NCBI GenBank assembly: GCA_944323805.1
Contig: CALUTW010000010.1
Location: 1-64,000 of the forward strand
DNA: 64,000 nt
Reading direction: 5' to 3'
From: an uncultured Bacteroidales bacterium
GTDB lineage: Bacteria; Bacteroidota; Bacteroidia; Bacteroidales; UBA932
A program made the position numbers and the translations under genes. Below are positions 17,400 through 27,432 of this stretch, piece by piece; within the stretch, counting starts at the first letter, position 1, and each line of letters starts with the position of its first letter. The notes beneath the pieces are model-generated. The model was not told the DNA's origin and made no database searches. It saw only the letters and a program-made list of their open reading frames with translations.

Positions 17400-17408
17400 C
17401 AGGCGGGA

Positions 17409-19688
17409 TCAAAGTCCGAGTTCCTCCAGAATCCGGTCCATTCCGGCATAGCGGTCAAGAACCCACAGCACATACCGGATATCGACACAGACGCATTTGT
17501 TATAACCTGAAGAATACCATGAATCGCTGGCCAGGGACTCCTTGTTGCCGTCAAATGCAAGGCCGATAAGCCGGCCGTCCGCATCCAGTACCGGACTTCC
17601 GGAATTACCTCCGGTAATGTCATTGTCCGTGAGGAAATCCACATACATCGGCAAGCTCCCCGGGTCATGACCTGCCGGCAGAGCGGCCCCTGTCCCGGAA
17701 AAATCCTCCCTTGAAAACCATTTTCCCCAGCCGGCTTCTTCCAGAAGAGACTTCTGCCTGGCGTCAAGCCGGTATTCATAGATATCAGGATTGTATTTCT
17801 CCAGGATTCCGTCTGTAGTCGACCTCCATGAACAGACTATGCCGTCATACGGCTCAAGCGGACCGACCGTACCATATGTGATGCGCATGGTTGAATTGGC
17901 GTCCGGATACTGGGCAATCCCCCTGTCGAGTCTCATGCCATACAGGGCTCTTTGATATTCCCCGTCAAGGGATGCTATCGTCGGCTTTCCTTCGATATCG
18001 GCAGATATCCTGTTGAGGTCTGCTATCCTTACATCCTGCATGAAACGGTAGAACGGGTCAGCAAGATACTCATCCACCGTGTGCCGCTCCGACATAAATG
18101 CATTCAGCCTGGATGTATCTGTCAGGAAACTGCAGTCCCATACTTCAGAACACAAGGCATCGAAGCCTTGGCCGGACCGGATATGCCGTGAAAAAAGACT
18201 TCTCTGATATGCTCCCCACAAAGAGCTGTCGACATCAGTATAATACTTTTCCATCGCATACCTGAACAGCGCCCGCTCCAGATGCATATCCAGGCCCTCA
18301 TAATCCCTTTCAAGGAGTCTGGCCACCGAAGGGAAGTCTTTCCCTGCAAAAAGATATGTCATGCAGCATTCCGTCTCAGCATCGGACGGAGGAAGCGAAT
18401 CGATGGCCCTGTGCGGGACAATACCTCGGCTTTTAAGCACTTCATTCTTAAGCATGTTAAGCCTGTAGCAGGTCCTGGCAAGCCGAGTCCCTCTGACTAT
18501 GGTCTCCCTGTAGACAGCTATGTTCCGTTCAATTCCGGCCGTTACGGCATATTTATGCTCCAGCGTCTCCAGAAGACCGCCCCATTCTGAAGACCTGAGG
18601 GCCGAGCTGTCAATCCAGGACTGCATGTCACGTTCGATTGCAGCTTTACGGGCCGGCACATGGAACCGTCTGTAACATTGCCGTTCCCCCTCATTAAGTT
18701 CCTGCACATTACTCAGGGAAAAATAATAGTCGGAATATCCGAGCCGCACATCGGGAGAGGATTCCATATGCGCCCGGATAATATCCATCTGTCTGCCACG
18801 TATCTCATTCGTCACAGGCAATGTGACATCAATCGCATGCTGCACCTTGTATGAAGAGCTGTACCTGTCCGTAGAGCCCGGATATCCGATGACCATTGTA
18901 AAATCCCCGGGACGGTATCCATCCAGAGATATGTCCAGCACGGCATCCGGCACCATCGGGACATTGTCTTCGGAATATCCTGCCGGAGACCCGTCCGGTG
19001 CAGTGTACACACGGTACATGGCAAAATCACACTTGTGCTGCGGCCATTCCCAGTTGTCGGTATCGCCCCCGAAAGCCGCAATACTTACCGGAGGAGCCGC
19101 CACAAGACGGACATCGGAATATACCTTATAGAGGGCAAGATAGTATTTCGACCCGCCCCACATTGAAGACAGCGATGCTTCAAGGCCGGTAGATTCTCGG
19201 TATCTGCGCTCTATCTCCCACGACAGTTTCCGGAATCCCGGCTGACGGCCGGCAGCCCGAGCCTCTGAAACCATCGCCGACACTTCTTCCGTCACGTCGA
19301 GCACCTTTTTCAGGAACCACGCCTTTTTTCCGGGCACGTGACGCTCCTCGGACGATTTCATTGCCCAGAATCCCTCCTCCAGAAAATTCCTGTCAGGCGT
19401 GCTCATCGCATGGATGTCGGAATAGGCGCAATGGTGGTTGGTAATAAGAAGGCCCTGATGCGAGATAATACTTCCGGTACATGCAAAATCAAGGGAGACG
19501 ACCGCATCTGCCAATGTAGCCCCCTCGGCATCGGCATTGTAGATCTCCCCTGAGGAAAGACGCAGCCCGCGCTCCTGCATCTTCTTTTCAAGAGCCTCGC
19601 TGATTGCATTTACCATCCACATCCCTTCATCTGCGCGGGAGACGATACTGCACAGGAAGAGAAATGCAAGGACAGGAAAAATTCTCAT
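17409..19688 (-). CDS. S46-family dipeptidyl peptidase, DPP7-like
   Basis: The 759-residue protein has a signal peptide ending near SRADEG. S46 landmarks are ADEGMWM at the mature N-terminus, which contacts the substrate amino group in this family, TNHHCAYSDIH with the catalytic His near residue 85, DNWEWP containing the catalytic-Asp region, and GGNSGSP with Ser696. In characterised enzymes a Gly after LAFD marks DPP7 (hydrophobic P1) and an Arg marks DPP11 (Asp/Glu P1). Here the sequence is LAFDGN, so a DPP7-like specificity is inferred. It would release dipeptides from peptide N-termini in the periplasm. Its ATG overlaps the stop of the C69 peptidase gene (TAATG), so the two are translationally coupled. 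Confidence 0.93.
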   Translation of the reverse strand: MRIFPVLAFLFLCSIVSRADEGMWMVNAISEALEKKMQERGLRLSSGEIYNADAEGATLADAVVSLDFACTGSIISHQGLLITNHHCAYSDIHAMSTPDRNFLEEGFWAMKSSEERHVPGKKAWFLKKVLDVTEEVSAMVSEARAAGRQPGFRKLSWEIERRYRESTGLEASLSSMWGGSKYYLALYKVYSDVRLVAAPPVSIAAFGGDTDNWEWPQHKCDFAMYRVYTAPDGSPAGYSEDNVPMVPDAVLDISLDGYRPGDFTMVIGYPGSTDRYSSSYKVQHAIDVTLPVTNEIRGRQMDIIRAHMESSPDVRLGYSDYYFSLSNVQELNEGERQCYRRFHVPARKAAIERDMQSWIDSSALRSSEWGGLLETLEHKYAVTAGIERNIAVYRETIVRGTRLARTCYRLNMLKNEVLKSRGIVPHRAIDSLPPSDAETECCMTYLFAGKDFPSVARLLERDYEGLDMHLERALFRYAMEKYYTDVDSSLWGAYQRSLFSRHIRSGQGFDALCSEVWDCSFLTDTSRLNAFMSERHTVDEYLADPFYRFMQDVRIADLNRISADIEGKPTIASLDGEYQRALYGMRLDRGIAQYPDANSTMRITYGTVGPLEPYDGIVCSWRSTTDGILEKYNPDIYEYRLDARQKSLLEEAGWGKWFSREDFSGTGAALPAGHDPGSLPMYVDFLTDNDITGGNSGSPVLDADGRLIGLAFDGNKESLASDSWYSSGYNKCVCVDIRYVLWVLDRYAGMDRILEELGL

Positions 19689-21484
19689 TACTCAATCACT
19701 TCCAGGACTTTCCCATGCTCACGGGCCACAGACTCCTTCCATTTTTCCGTATAGCCCGGATTGGTAATGTCCCCAGGTATGCCGTCATCATATCCGTTGG
19801 TAATGAACGACCCGTCAGGATTCTGTCCCTTCACGTTGCCGTCCATGTATTTCAGGAGAAGGAAAATCTCCAGTTCGGTCCAGTCCCTGAATATCTGCTG
19901 GGCAGTATTCACGGAATAGCCGGTAAGAATTTCCCTTGTCCGGGCAAACCTGTCAGGCACTGCCTGCTGACTGTCATTCCTGCGTATCTGTCTTGCAGGA
20001 GCCGCAGACTCCTCTTCATATACGGCCAAGGCCTGCCTGTCAATCTCCGGGACTGCCGCAAGCTGGGCATTCTCAAAGGCATCAATCTTCTCCCGCACTG
20101 TCGGGGCCATGACATTGTACATCCTGTAGCATGCATTGGCGACACGGTTGCATATCCAGAATGCCGAGGTGGAGGAGTATTCGAGCATACTGCCGTTCCC
20201 TTCCCTGAAACATTCAGGGACTTCGGTCACACTGGTGTATATCGGTGTCAGATATGATGTGGCAGCATCGTCTGTCCCGAACCAGAGCACGCCTCCTATC
20301 ATGTCCGGAAGCCACCCTCTGGACTGTCCGACGAACCAGAATCCGGTCTGCTGCGTAGCGATAGCCCTTTCATTTACATATGTCTTGCCGTCATACTCGA
20401 ACTCCATAGGCCTCCATCTGTACGGAAGGGCATTTCCCCCTGCCCCTATATCCTGAGTCATGTCCATCGGAGTGCCTTCGAAGTGGTCGCGCATCACATC
20501 CGCCACATCCTTGACAGATATTTTCCCTGACGGCTTGACAAAAAGCGGGAATCTCCGCGTCTTGTCATATCCCATCGCATAATCGATGAATTCATAGGCA
20601 TCATGTTCTATCACATTGCCGTATTCGTCCTCATAGGCGAACCTTCCGTCACACAATATATTGAAGGCAGACCACGCCCTGGCCTCGCATCCGCGCATTC
20701 CCCCGAAATTCAGAGGGTTGTATGCATCACAGAAGCTGAACTCCTCGTCAGGGCCGTCATAATAGCCCATTTCCCTGGCAAACGATATGACATCAGGGGC
20801 ATACATGCAGTTCTCCGGGTCATCAAGAGGGAAAGTGCTGATACGGGACTGGTTGGCATGTGCGCATATGTACCCGTCAGGGACCCTTCTGGCCACCCAG
20901 ACAATCCCCTTGTTGACATTCCTGCCTTTCTCCATCTTCAGCCCCTTGCCTATGAGGTCCATTACCCACACTTCATCCTTGTCCGCTATCGAGAACGACT
21001 CGCCGCTGGAATAATATCCGTATGTGTCCGCAAGGTCTACGATGACTTCAATCGCCTCCCTTGCCGTCCTTGCCCTCTGGAGAGCGATATATATAAGAGA
21101 GCCATAGTCCATTATGCCGGTGCTGTCGAAAAGCTCCGGACGCCCTCCATATGTAGTCTCGGCTATTATGAGCTGATGCTCATTCATATTGCCCACGGTC
21201 TGGTACGTATGGCGCACCTGGGGGATTTCCCCGAGATATTTTCCCGTATCCCACTCATAGACCTTAAGCATCTCGCCTTTTGCCCAGTCAGCCGCCGGAC
21301 GGAAGTAGAGCTCCCCGTAAAGCTGGTGCGAATCTGCCGCGTATGAGACCATACATGAGCCGTCTGCACTTGCGCCTTTGGTAACCAGTACGTTTGTGCA
21401 GGCTTCCGACCGGGCCGGAGATACCAGCAGCATGCCAGCAGACAAGGCTGAGAGTGCAAAAAAAGATTTCAATTCCATTGCCAT
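19688..21484 (-). CDS. C69-family dipeptidase (Ntn-hydrolase), secreted
   Basis: The 598-residue protein has a signal peptide, and the mature chain begins at or just before Cys29 in SEACTNVLVTKGASADGS. A processed N-terminal Cys is the nucleophile of peptidase family C69, which cleaves dipeptides. Other family landmarks are DSHQLYGELYF, ETTYGGRPEL and ANQSRISTFP. It is a natural partner to the S46 enzyme: the latter makes dipeptides and this one could split them. It heads the operon behind a consensus promoter. A second ATG two codons in (21478) is equally possible. Confidence 0.9.
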   Translation of the reverse strand: MAMELKSFFALSALSAGMLLVSPARSEACTNVLVTKGASADGSCMVSYAADSHQLYGELYFRPAADWAKGEMLKVYEWDTGKYLGEIPQVRHTYQTVGNMNEHQLIIAETTYGGRPELFDSTGIMDYGSLIYIALQRARTAREAIEVIVDLADTYGYYSSGESFSIADKDEVWVMDLIGKGLKMEKGRNVNKGIVWVARRVPDGYICAHANQSRISTFPLDDPENCMYAPDVISFAREMGYYDGPDEEFSFCDAYNPLNFGGMRGCEARAWSAFNILCDGRFAYEDEYGNVIEHDAYEFIDYAMGYDKTRRFPLFVKPSGKISVKDVADVMRDHFEGTPMDMTQDIGAGGNALPYRWRPMEFEYDGKTYVNERAIATQQTGFWFVGQSRGWLPDMIGGVLWFGTDDAATSYLTPIYTSVTEVPECFREGNGSMLEYSSTSAFWICNRVANACYRMYNVMAPTVREKIDAFENAQLAAVPEIDRQALAVYEEESAAPARQIRRNDSQQAVPDRFARTREILTGYSVNTAQQIFRDWTELEIFLLLKYMDGNVKGQNPDGSFITNGYDDGIPGDITNPGYTEKWKESVAREHGKVLEVIE

Positions 21485-21513
21485 ATGATATTTTGATTTA
21501 TTTTCCTGTCACG

Positions 21514-21537
21514 TCCTGACATACAATGCCGTCAGGA
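21514..21537. promoter_or_regulatory. Inverted repeat in the leader of the peptidase operon
   Basis: TCCTGAC and GTCAGGA form a perfect 7-bp inverted repeat with a 10-base spacer, just downstream of the predicted transcription start. Its TCCTGA/TCAGGA core is shared with the WYL palindrome at 2797, but the distance between the cores differs by one base. It may be an operator or a small leader hairpin. Confidence 0.35.
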
Positions 21538-21542
21538 AACCG

Positions 21543-21573
21543 CAAATCTATGAAAAAATTTCTCCGGCTGCAA
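21543..21573 (-). promoter_or_regulatory. Promoter of the C69-S46 peptidase operon
   Basis: On the minus strand a TTG at 21571-21573 and TAGATTTG at 21543-21550 are separated by 20 bases. The -7 element ends 58 bases before the ATG at 21484. Confidence 0.72.
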
Positions 21574-21671
21574 CCTGAACTTCCCCCGGCACCGGTCCGG
21601 ATACCCATTTGTTGGTATTGCCTCCGCCAATTTCATAATATTTAACGATAGGACGGCCTTAAATCAGCAAG

Positions 21672-21679
21672 TACCTTTG
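21672..21679 (+). promoter_or_regulatory. -7 element (TACCTTTG) of the TonB receptor operon
   Basis: This is an exact TAnnTTTG match 43 bases before the ATG at 21722. It excludes the in-frame ATG at 21677, which lies inside the element. No clear -33 TTG is found at the usual distance. Confidence 0.55.
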
Positions 21680-21721
21680 CAATCTGGTCTTGAACAGACC
21701 CCGGAACAAGGATCTTCAGGA

Positions 21722-24559
21722 ATGAAAAACCGCTTGCTGAATACAATCTTCTTTTCTCTTGTATCGTTTGCCGTTGCCGTCCTTACGGCAGCAGCTCCGG
21801 CGCATGTCGACGTCTCAGGCCGCGTAACGGACTCAGAGACAGGGGAACCTGTCGCAGGAGCAGTCATATCGGCTGCGGGGACCGGAATCTGGGCCGTATG
21901 CGGGGATGACGGGACATTTTCCATTACCGGGCTTCCGGCAGGCAGGCACACATTCGAGATTTCCTGCCTGGGCTATGTCACAAAATCCCTTGAAGCCGAA
22001 GTCTCTGCCGGTATGGGCAGCCTGACGATAGCTCTTGACGAGAATACCCTTGCACTCGAAGAAGTGGTAGTGACCGCCGAACGGGACAAGGAGGACATGA
22101 ACACCACAATGACTTTCAACAGCAATGCCCTCGAACATCTCCAGATGTCCGATGTAACCGACATTGCCGCACTGCTGCCGGGAGGAAAGACCGTCAATCC
22201 GGACCTGACTTCCGAAAATACAATCTCGGTACGTGACGGAGGGTCAGCGGCAGGGAATGCGGCTTTCGGGACAGCGATAGAAATAGACGGTGTCCGGCTC
22301 GGGAACAACGCCTCCTTCGGGACAATGACCGGTGTAGGGACAAGGAATATCCAGGTGGACAACATAGAGTCGATAGAAGTCATTGCCGGAGTCCCTTCCG
22401 CAGAATACGGAGACCTCAACGGCGGGATGGTGCGGATAAACACCCGGAAAGGGCGTACTCCGGTAAATGTGACATTTGCCGTGAACCCGAAGACATACTC
22501 AGTCTCTGCATCAAAGGGCATAGATCTGCAGGACGGCAACGGGGTACTGAACGTGAGCGGAGAATGGACAAGGGCCACAAGCCAGCTCATGTCCCCGTAT
22601 ACTTCATACACAAGACGCAGCATCTCTCTTGTATACAGCAATACATTCGCCGGGGCGCTGAGGTTTGAGGCCGGTCTATCAGGGAATATCGGAGGGATGG
22701 ACTCGAAAGACGACCCGGATGCCTTTACAGGGGAATATACAAAGGTCAGGGACAATGTATTCAGGGCCAACACATCCCTCGTATGGCTTCTCAACCGCAG
22801 CTGGATTACAAATCTGTCATTCGACGCCTCCGTATATTTCAATGACAATCTCTCCCACGAGCATCTCTTTACATCCTCGGCCTCGATGCAGCCTGCAGTG
22901 CATTCCGAGACCCAGGGATATTTCCTTGCCGACAGGCTCCCGCTGTCATATTTCTCGGACAGGATGACAGATTCAAAGGAACTCGACTATGCCGCATCCG
23001 TCAAGTATGACTGGCACAGGAAGGCCGGTCCCGTCAACTCGCACCTGAAAGCCGGTATCCAGTGGAAGGCGACAGGGAATGTCGGGAAAGGGGAATACCA
23101 CCTGAATCCGGCGCTTGCCGAAAACGGATACAGGCCAAGACCATACAGCGACTATCCCTACATGCACAATCTTTCTGCATATATTGAGGAGGAAATATCG
23201 GTACCGGTCGGACGAACGGAACTGAAGGTATCGGCAGGGCTCAGGATGGAGAATCTTTTCGTCAGGAATTCAGCATACAGGCATACAGGCAGCCTGTCTC
23301 CAAGATTCAACGCCAGATGGCAGCTCACAAAAAGCCTTGCCATACGCGGAGGATGGGGTATAAGCGAAAAGCTCCCGTCATACTACGTCCTTTACCCTGA
23401 ACAGCTGTACAGGGACGTACAGACATTCGGATTCACTCATGGAGACCAGACTTCCTATGTCTACTATACCATGCCATACACGCTTCTGTACAACAGCAAT
23501 CTTACATGGCAGCGCAGCAGGAACTCGGAATTCGGCATCGACCTGTCCTTGGACAACGGATTTGCAATCTCCCTGGTCGGCTACTACGACAAGACTGTCG
23601 CGCCCTATAAGTACTCCAACAGCTATTCCCCTTTCTCCTACAATTACATGACTGTACCGGAAGGATTCACGATGCCGGACAATCCCCAGATACATGTGGA
23701 CAACCAGACAGGGATGGTCTATGTCAGAGGCTCGGACAATGAATTCATGACGCCGATGGAAGTCAAGGTTACAGACCGTACATTTGTCAATTCGAGATAT
23801 GCCGACAACGGAGCGGATATCCACAGGGCAGGAGCGGAACTGATAATGGATTTCCCTGAAATCAGGGCAGTGCGCACAAGATTCCGCCTTGACGCCAACT
23901 ATGCCTGGACAAGCTATATTGACAATTCCCTGTACTGGTACTATCAGAACGGCTGGTCACATACATCTCTCCCGGACAGGTCGTACCAGTATGTCGGCAT
24001 CTATGCCACAGGAAGCGGGGCGGATGTCTGGAACGGGAAGCGGACACATTCTCTCGATGCGAACATCACTGCCATAACGCATATCCCGCAGGCGCGCATC
24101 ATAATCACATGCAGGCTGGAAATGTCACTGCTCAAACGCTCCCGCAACCTCTCCGAATACAACGGGAAGGAATACGCATTCAATGTCAGCGAAGGGAGCA
24201 CATCTGCTGCAGGAGGAAGCATATACGACGGCAACAGCTACACGGCAGTACTCCCGGTGGCATATATGGACCTCAACGGGGCTATCCGGAAGTTCACGCC
24301 TGAAGATGCCGCAAAGCCGGAATTCGCAAATCTCATCCTGAGGTCAGGAAATGCATACACGTTTGCCCGGGACGGATACGGACCGTACTTCTCGGCAAAC
24401 ATCAGTATAACGAAAGAAATCGGGGACCATGTCTCCCTCTCCTTCTTTGCTAACAACTTCACGAATTCAAGAAAGGAAGTAATTTCCATGGCAACCGGGA
24501 CCGGGGCAATCTTTACCCCCGCCTTCTATTACGGACTTACATGCAGACTGGAATTTTAA
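21722..24559 (+). CDS. TonB-dependent outer-membrane receptor with N-terminal carboxypeptidase-regulatory-like domain
   Basis: The 945-residue protein has a signal peptide, a CarboxypepD_reg-like domain (VSGRVTDSETGEPVAGAVIS and FEISCLGYVTKSLE are its landmarks, residues ~35-115), a TonB plug (EEVVVTAERD, then the VESIEVIAG-like NIESIEVIAGVPSAEYGDLNGG) and a 22-strand-type barrel ending in the aromatic-rich TCRLEF. It lacks the SusC signature and has no SusD partner, so it belongs to the general receptor group that imports iron complexes, cobalamin, peptides or other ligands using TonB energy. It is the first of four closely spaced genes; the next ATG is 3 bases past its stop. Confidence 0.92.
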   Translation: MKNRLLNTIFFSLVSFAVAVLTAAAPAHVDVSGRVTDSETGEPVAGAVISAAGTGIWAVCGDDGTFSITGLPAGRHTFEISCLGYVTKSLEAEVSAGMGSLTIALDENTLALEEVVVTAERDKEDMNTTMTFNSNALEHLQMSDVTDIAALLPGGKTVNPDLTSENTISVRDGGSAAGNAAFGTAIEIDGVRLGNNASFGTMTGVGTRNIQVDNIESIEVIAGVPSAEYGDLNGGMVRINTRKGRTPVNVTFAVNPKTYSVSASKGIDLQDGNGVLNVSGEWTRATSQLMSPYTSYTRRSISLVYSNTFAGALRFEAGLSGNIGGMDSKDDPDAFTGEYTKVRDNVFRANTSLVWLLNRSWITNLSFDASVYFNDNLSHEHLFTSSASMQPAVHSETQGYFLADRLPLSYFSDRMTDSKELDYAASVKYDWHRKAGPVNSHLKAGIQWKATGNVGKGEYHLNPALAENGYRPRPYSDYPYMHNLSAYIEEEISVPVGRTELKVSAGLRMENLFVRNSAYRHTGSLSPRFNARWQLTKSLAIRGGWGISEKLPSYYVLYPEQLYRDVQTFGFTHGDQTSYVYYTMPYTLLYNSNLTWQRSRNSEFGIDLSLDNGFAISLVGYYDKTVAPYKYSNSYSPFSYNYMTVPEGFTMPDNPQIHVDNQTGMVYVRGSDNEFMTPMEVKVTDRTFVNSRYADNGADIHRAGAELIMDFPEIRAVRTRFRLDANYAWTSYIDNSLYWYYQNGWSHTSLPDRSYQYVGIYATGSGADVWNGKRTHSLDANITAITHIPQARIIITCRLEMSLLKRSRNLSEYNGKEYAFNVSEGSTSAAGGSIYDGNSYTAVLPVAYMDLNGAIRKFTPEDAAKPEFANLILRSGNAYTFARDGYGPYFSANISITKEIGDHVSLSFFANNFTNSRKEVISMATGTGAIFTPAFYYGLTCRLEF

Positions 24560-24561
24560 AC

Positions 24562-25818
24562 ATGGACATCAATAGAATATCAAGGACTCTTGCAGGCTGG
24601 GCAATGACCGCTGTCCTGACAATGACAGGGACGTCAGGATGCGTATCCCTTGAGAATGCCGACCCGTATTCGGCCACTATGAATACCCTGACCGTCAATA
24701 TCATATATCCCGAAGACTTCCAGGAATACCGCAGGGCGGGAGTCAGGGTCGGCATCGAGGATATCAACAGCGGGAATTCCTATTCCACCGACACGGATGA
24801 AAACGGGACAGCGTCCATGCGTCTTTCCAGCGGGCTTTACAGGGTAACGGTCAGCGACAGGACGGATGAACATGTCTTCAACGGAAGCGCGGACAAGGTC
24901 AACCTGACCAGCCGGGACATGACGCTCTCCATCAGCCTGGCGGAATCCAGATCCGGAGCCATCGTAATAAAGGAAATCTATAACGGAGGCTGTCCGGCCT
25001 ACCCGCTTGAAGGGACTTACCAGTCTGACAAATACGTCATCCTGCACAACAACAGCAATGAAATCCAGTATCTGGACGGCCTGTGCTTCGGGACACTCGA
25101 CCCGTATAACTCCCAGGGGACAAACGTATGGGTAACCGAAGACCCGCAGACAGGGGCAAGCATATATCCGGATTTCGTCCCGATAGCGCAGGTAATCTGG
25201 CAATTCGGCGGAGACGGCACTACGTTCCCCCTGCAGCCCGGAGAGGATGCGGTCATAGCATGCTGCGGTGCGATAGACCATACCGTCCAGTATCCAATGT
25301 CCGTCAACCTGAACAGGCCGGGATACTTTGTCTGCTACAATAACGTATACTTCCCCAACACCACATACCACCCTGCCCCCGGAAACAACATCGACAGGGA
25401 GCATTATCTGGATGTGGTTGTCAAGACCGGACAGGCAAATGCCTTCACGTTTTCCGTATTCTCTCCTGCAGTGGTAATTTTCAAGGCAAAGGATATTTCA
25501 ATCCAGGAACATGTGGGCTTGCCGGATGTCATCATGCAGAAACCGGGAAGTACGACAGACAGGATTGTCAAGATACCAGTCGGGTGGATAATGGACGGAG
25601 TGGACGTCTTCTTCGGCGGTTCATCCAGCAACAGCAAGCGTCTCAGCCCGGCAATAGATGCCGGATACGTTACCTTGTCCGGGAACTATCTCGGGCATAC
25701 CCTGCACCGGAAGACGGATGAGGCCCTGACCGCCGCATTCGGATACGAAGTGCTGACAGACACCAACAATTCCATGAACGACTTTTATGAAAGGGAAATA
25801 CAGTCACTCCACGAATAG
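24562..25818 (+). CDS. DUF4876 lipoprotein
   Basis: The 418-residue protein has a lipoprotein signal (lipobox TGTSGC near residue 25), an Ig-like or carboxypeptidase-regulatory-like beta domain (TLTVNIIYPEDFQ to MTLSISLAES, residues ~40-125) and a C-terminal half with KEIYNGGC...DKYVILHNNS, the pattern I associate with DUF4876. The family is confined to this phylum and has no known function; its placement directly behind a TonB receptor suggests a surface ligand-binding partner, as SusD is for SusC, but this is inference. The ATG at 24562 starts the signal peptide. Its last 32 bases overlap the next gene. Confidence 0.78.
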   Translation: MDINRISRTLAGWAMTAVLTMTGTSGCVSLENADPYSATMNTLTVNIIYPEDFQEYRRAGVRVGIEDINSGNSYSTDTDENGTASMRLSSGLYRVTVSDRTDEHVFNGSADKVNLTSRDMTLSISLAESRSGAIVIKEIYNGGCPAYPLEGTYQSDKYVILHNNSNEIQYLDGLCFGTLDPYNSQGTNVWVTEDPQTGASIYPDFVPIAQVIWQFGGDGTTFPLQPGEDAVIACCGAIDHTVQYPMSVNLNRPGYFVCYNNVYFPNTTYHPAPGNNIDREHYLDVVVKTGQANAFTFSVFSPAVVIFKAKDISIQEHVGLPDVIMQKPGSTTDRIVKIPVGWIMDGVDVFFGGSSSNSKRLSPAIDAGYVTLSGNYLGHTLHRKTDEALTAAFGYEVLTDTNNSMNDFYEREIQSLHE

Positions 25819-27388
25819 CTTCCTCGCCTGCCTAGCCGCGATTGCCGTGCTTGCCGGAATCCTGCCTTCTGCGCAGGCTGCCGCACAGCCGCACGGGAAT
25901 TCCCTGCAGGAGAGCGGATATGCGGGTACGGACCTGCTGGACAGGGGCCCGTTCAACCGCGTGGAAAGAAGTAATTTCTGGACCGGAGGCTGGAACATCA
26001 ATGGATTGAGGACGGATTCCGTCACGGTCTCCTATGCGGAAATACACGGGAACTTCACTTCGGGGGATTTCCGGGACACTTATCAGGCTCGCTCGTCATG
26101 GTCGGCAGGGGCGGAAGCGCACACAATAACTCATCTGAGAAAATTCTCGATGTCGGGATCTTTTTCATTCGACAATTTCTCAGGGAAAGAGATGTGCGGA
26201 CAGATGTCGGCCCGCCCAGGCTACTATCCATTCGACGTACTGGAATTTACTCCGGGACCCAAGATCATGCAGACCTATGCATTCTCCGGCGGCATCACGG
26301 CAGACATCGCCCCTCACTGGAGAATAGGAGGCATGATCAGCTATACCGGGGCCAATTATACCAAGCGCAAGGACCTCAGGCATTCCAACTACCTGCTGGA
26401 CATGACAGTGTCCCCGTCAGTGCTGTACCATTCGGGGGACTTCTCCATGGGGCTGTCGTATATTTTCGGAAAGAACTCCGAAACAATCAATGCCGATGAA
26501 CTCGGGATATCCTCTGCATCCTACTATGCTTTCCTTGACAAGGGACTGATGTTCGGGGCCTATGAGACATGGGAAGGAAGCGGAATACACCTGTCTGAAT
26601 CGGGCGTAAACGGATTCCCGGCACGGGAACTTCGGCACGGGGTGGCAATCCAGGCCGGATGGAGGAATTTCTATGGAGAAGCATCCTATATTTTCGGCTC
26701 CGGCTCAGCAGGGGAAAAACAGTCGATATGGTTTGTCTTTCCTTCGCACTCTGCAAGACTCACTGCCGGCTATTCGTTCGGGAAAAAGGAATCAAGGCAT
26801 CTTGTCAGGCTTGCCGTTTCCTGGAAAGGGCTGGAGAACCATGAGAATGTAATCGGACAGGAGACCGTGAACGGCGTAACAATCACAAAGGTCTACGGCT
26901 CGAACCTGATATTCGAGAGGTCCGTCGTGAATATCAGCCCTTCGTATGAATGGCTCTCGGGAAAGGCTTCGATAAAGGCAGGAGCAGACATCAGGTGGCA
27001 GGCCAGGCTCTCGTCCCAGATGTATCCGTATCTCTTTTCAAGAGACGATATGGTCAACAGGGTATATGCCTCAGGAAGTGTCAGCCTGAAGATGTTCGAC
27101 CTTAAGGCCGGACTGGCATTCAGCTACGGGAATTCCCTGGAGAAAGACAGGGTCGTTGACGACGGTATCCAGACAGGGGAGCTGCCGTACCGTCTGGAGG
27201 ACCTTTATGAAATGCAGAATGAATACATGACAGCACCGAGGCTTGAGTCCGCGCTCGGTCTCAGATACAACTTCCTGAAAGGGCTTTATGCGGAAATATC
27301 CGGCGGATACGCAAGAGGATTCAATATTGCCGTCCTTGACGGCAAGGACAGGTGGTCAGGAAACATTCGGCTCGGATATACATTCTGA
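25787..27388 (+). CDS. Outer-membrane beta-barrel protein, probably DUF6850 family
   Basis: The 533-residue protein has a signal peptide (cleavage near SAQAAAQ) and a long series of amphipathic alternating strands, with aromatic girdles and a final strand ending GNIRLGYTF, whose terminal Phe is typical of outer-membrane barrels. I recall the DUF6850 barrel family being found with DUF4876, and this sequence fits, but I cannot confirm the assignment. Function is unknown; it may be an accessory channel or a surface anchor for the DUF4876 lipoprotein. It starts 32 bases inside the upstream gene, so translation is probably coupled. Confidence 0.7.
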   Translation: MKGKYSHSTNSFLACLAAIAVLAGILPSAQAAAQPHGNSLQESGYAGTDLLDRGPFNRVERSNFWTGGWNINGLRTDSVTVSYAEIHGNFTSGDFRDTYQARSSWSAGAEAHTITHLRKFSMSGSFSFDNFSGKEMCGQMSARPGYYPFDVLEFTPGPKIMQTYAFSGGITADIAPHWRIGGMISYTGANYTKRKDLRHSNYLLDMTVSPSVLYHSGDFSMGLSYIFGKNSETINADELGISSASYYAFLDKGLMFGAYETWEGSGIHLSESGVNGFPARELRHGVAIQAGWRNFYGEASYIFGSGSAGEKQSIWFVFPSHSARLTAGYSFGKKESRHLVRLAVSWKGLENHENVIGQETVNGVTITKVYGSNLIFERSVVNISPSYEWLSGKASIKAGADIRWQARLSSQMYPYLFSRDDMVNRVYASGSVSLKMFDLKAGLAFSYGNSLEKDRVVDDGIQTGELPYRLEDLYEMQNEYMTAPRLESALGLRYNFLKGLYAEISGGYARGFNIAVLDGKDRWSGNIRLGYTF

Positions 27389-27432
27389 CTGCCACCGATG
27401 AAATGAAATTTATTATATTAAATTTTAGGTAT

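Noticed and set aside
21722..24559. Calling the receptor a SusC homologue
   Set aside because: It lacks the SusC plug signature and has no SusD gene next to it; the following lipoprotein is DUF4876.
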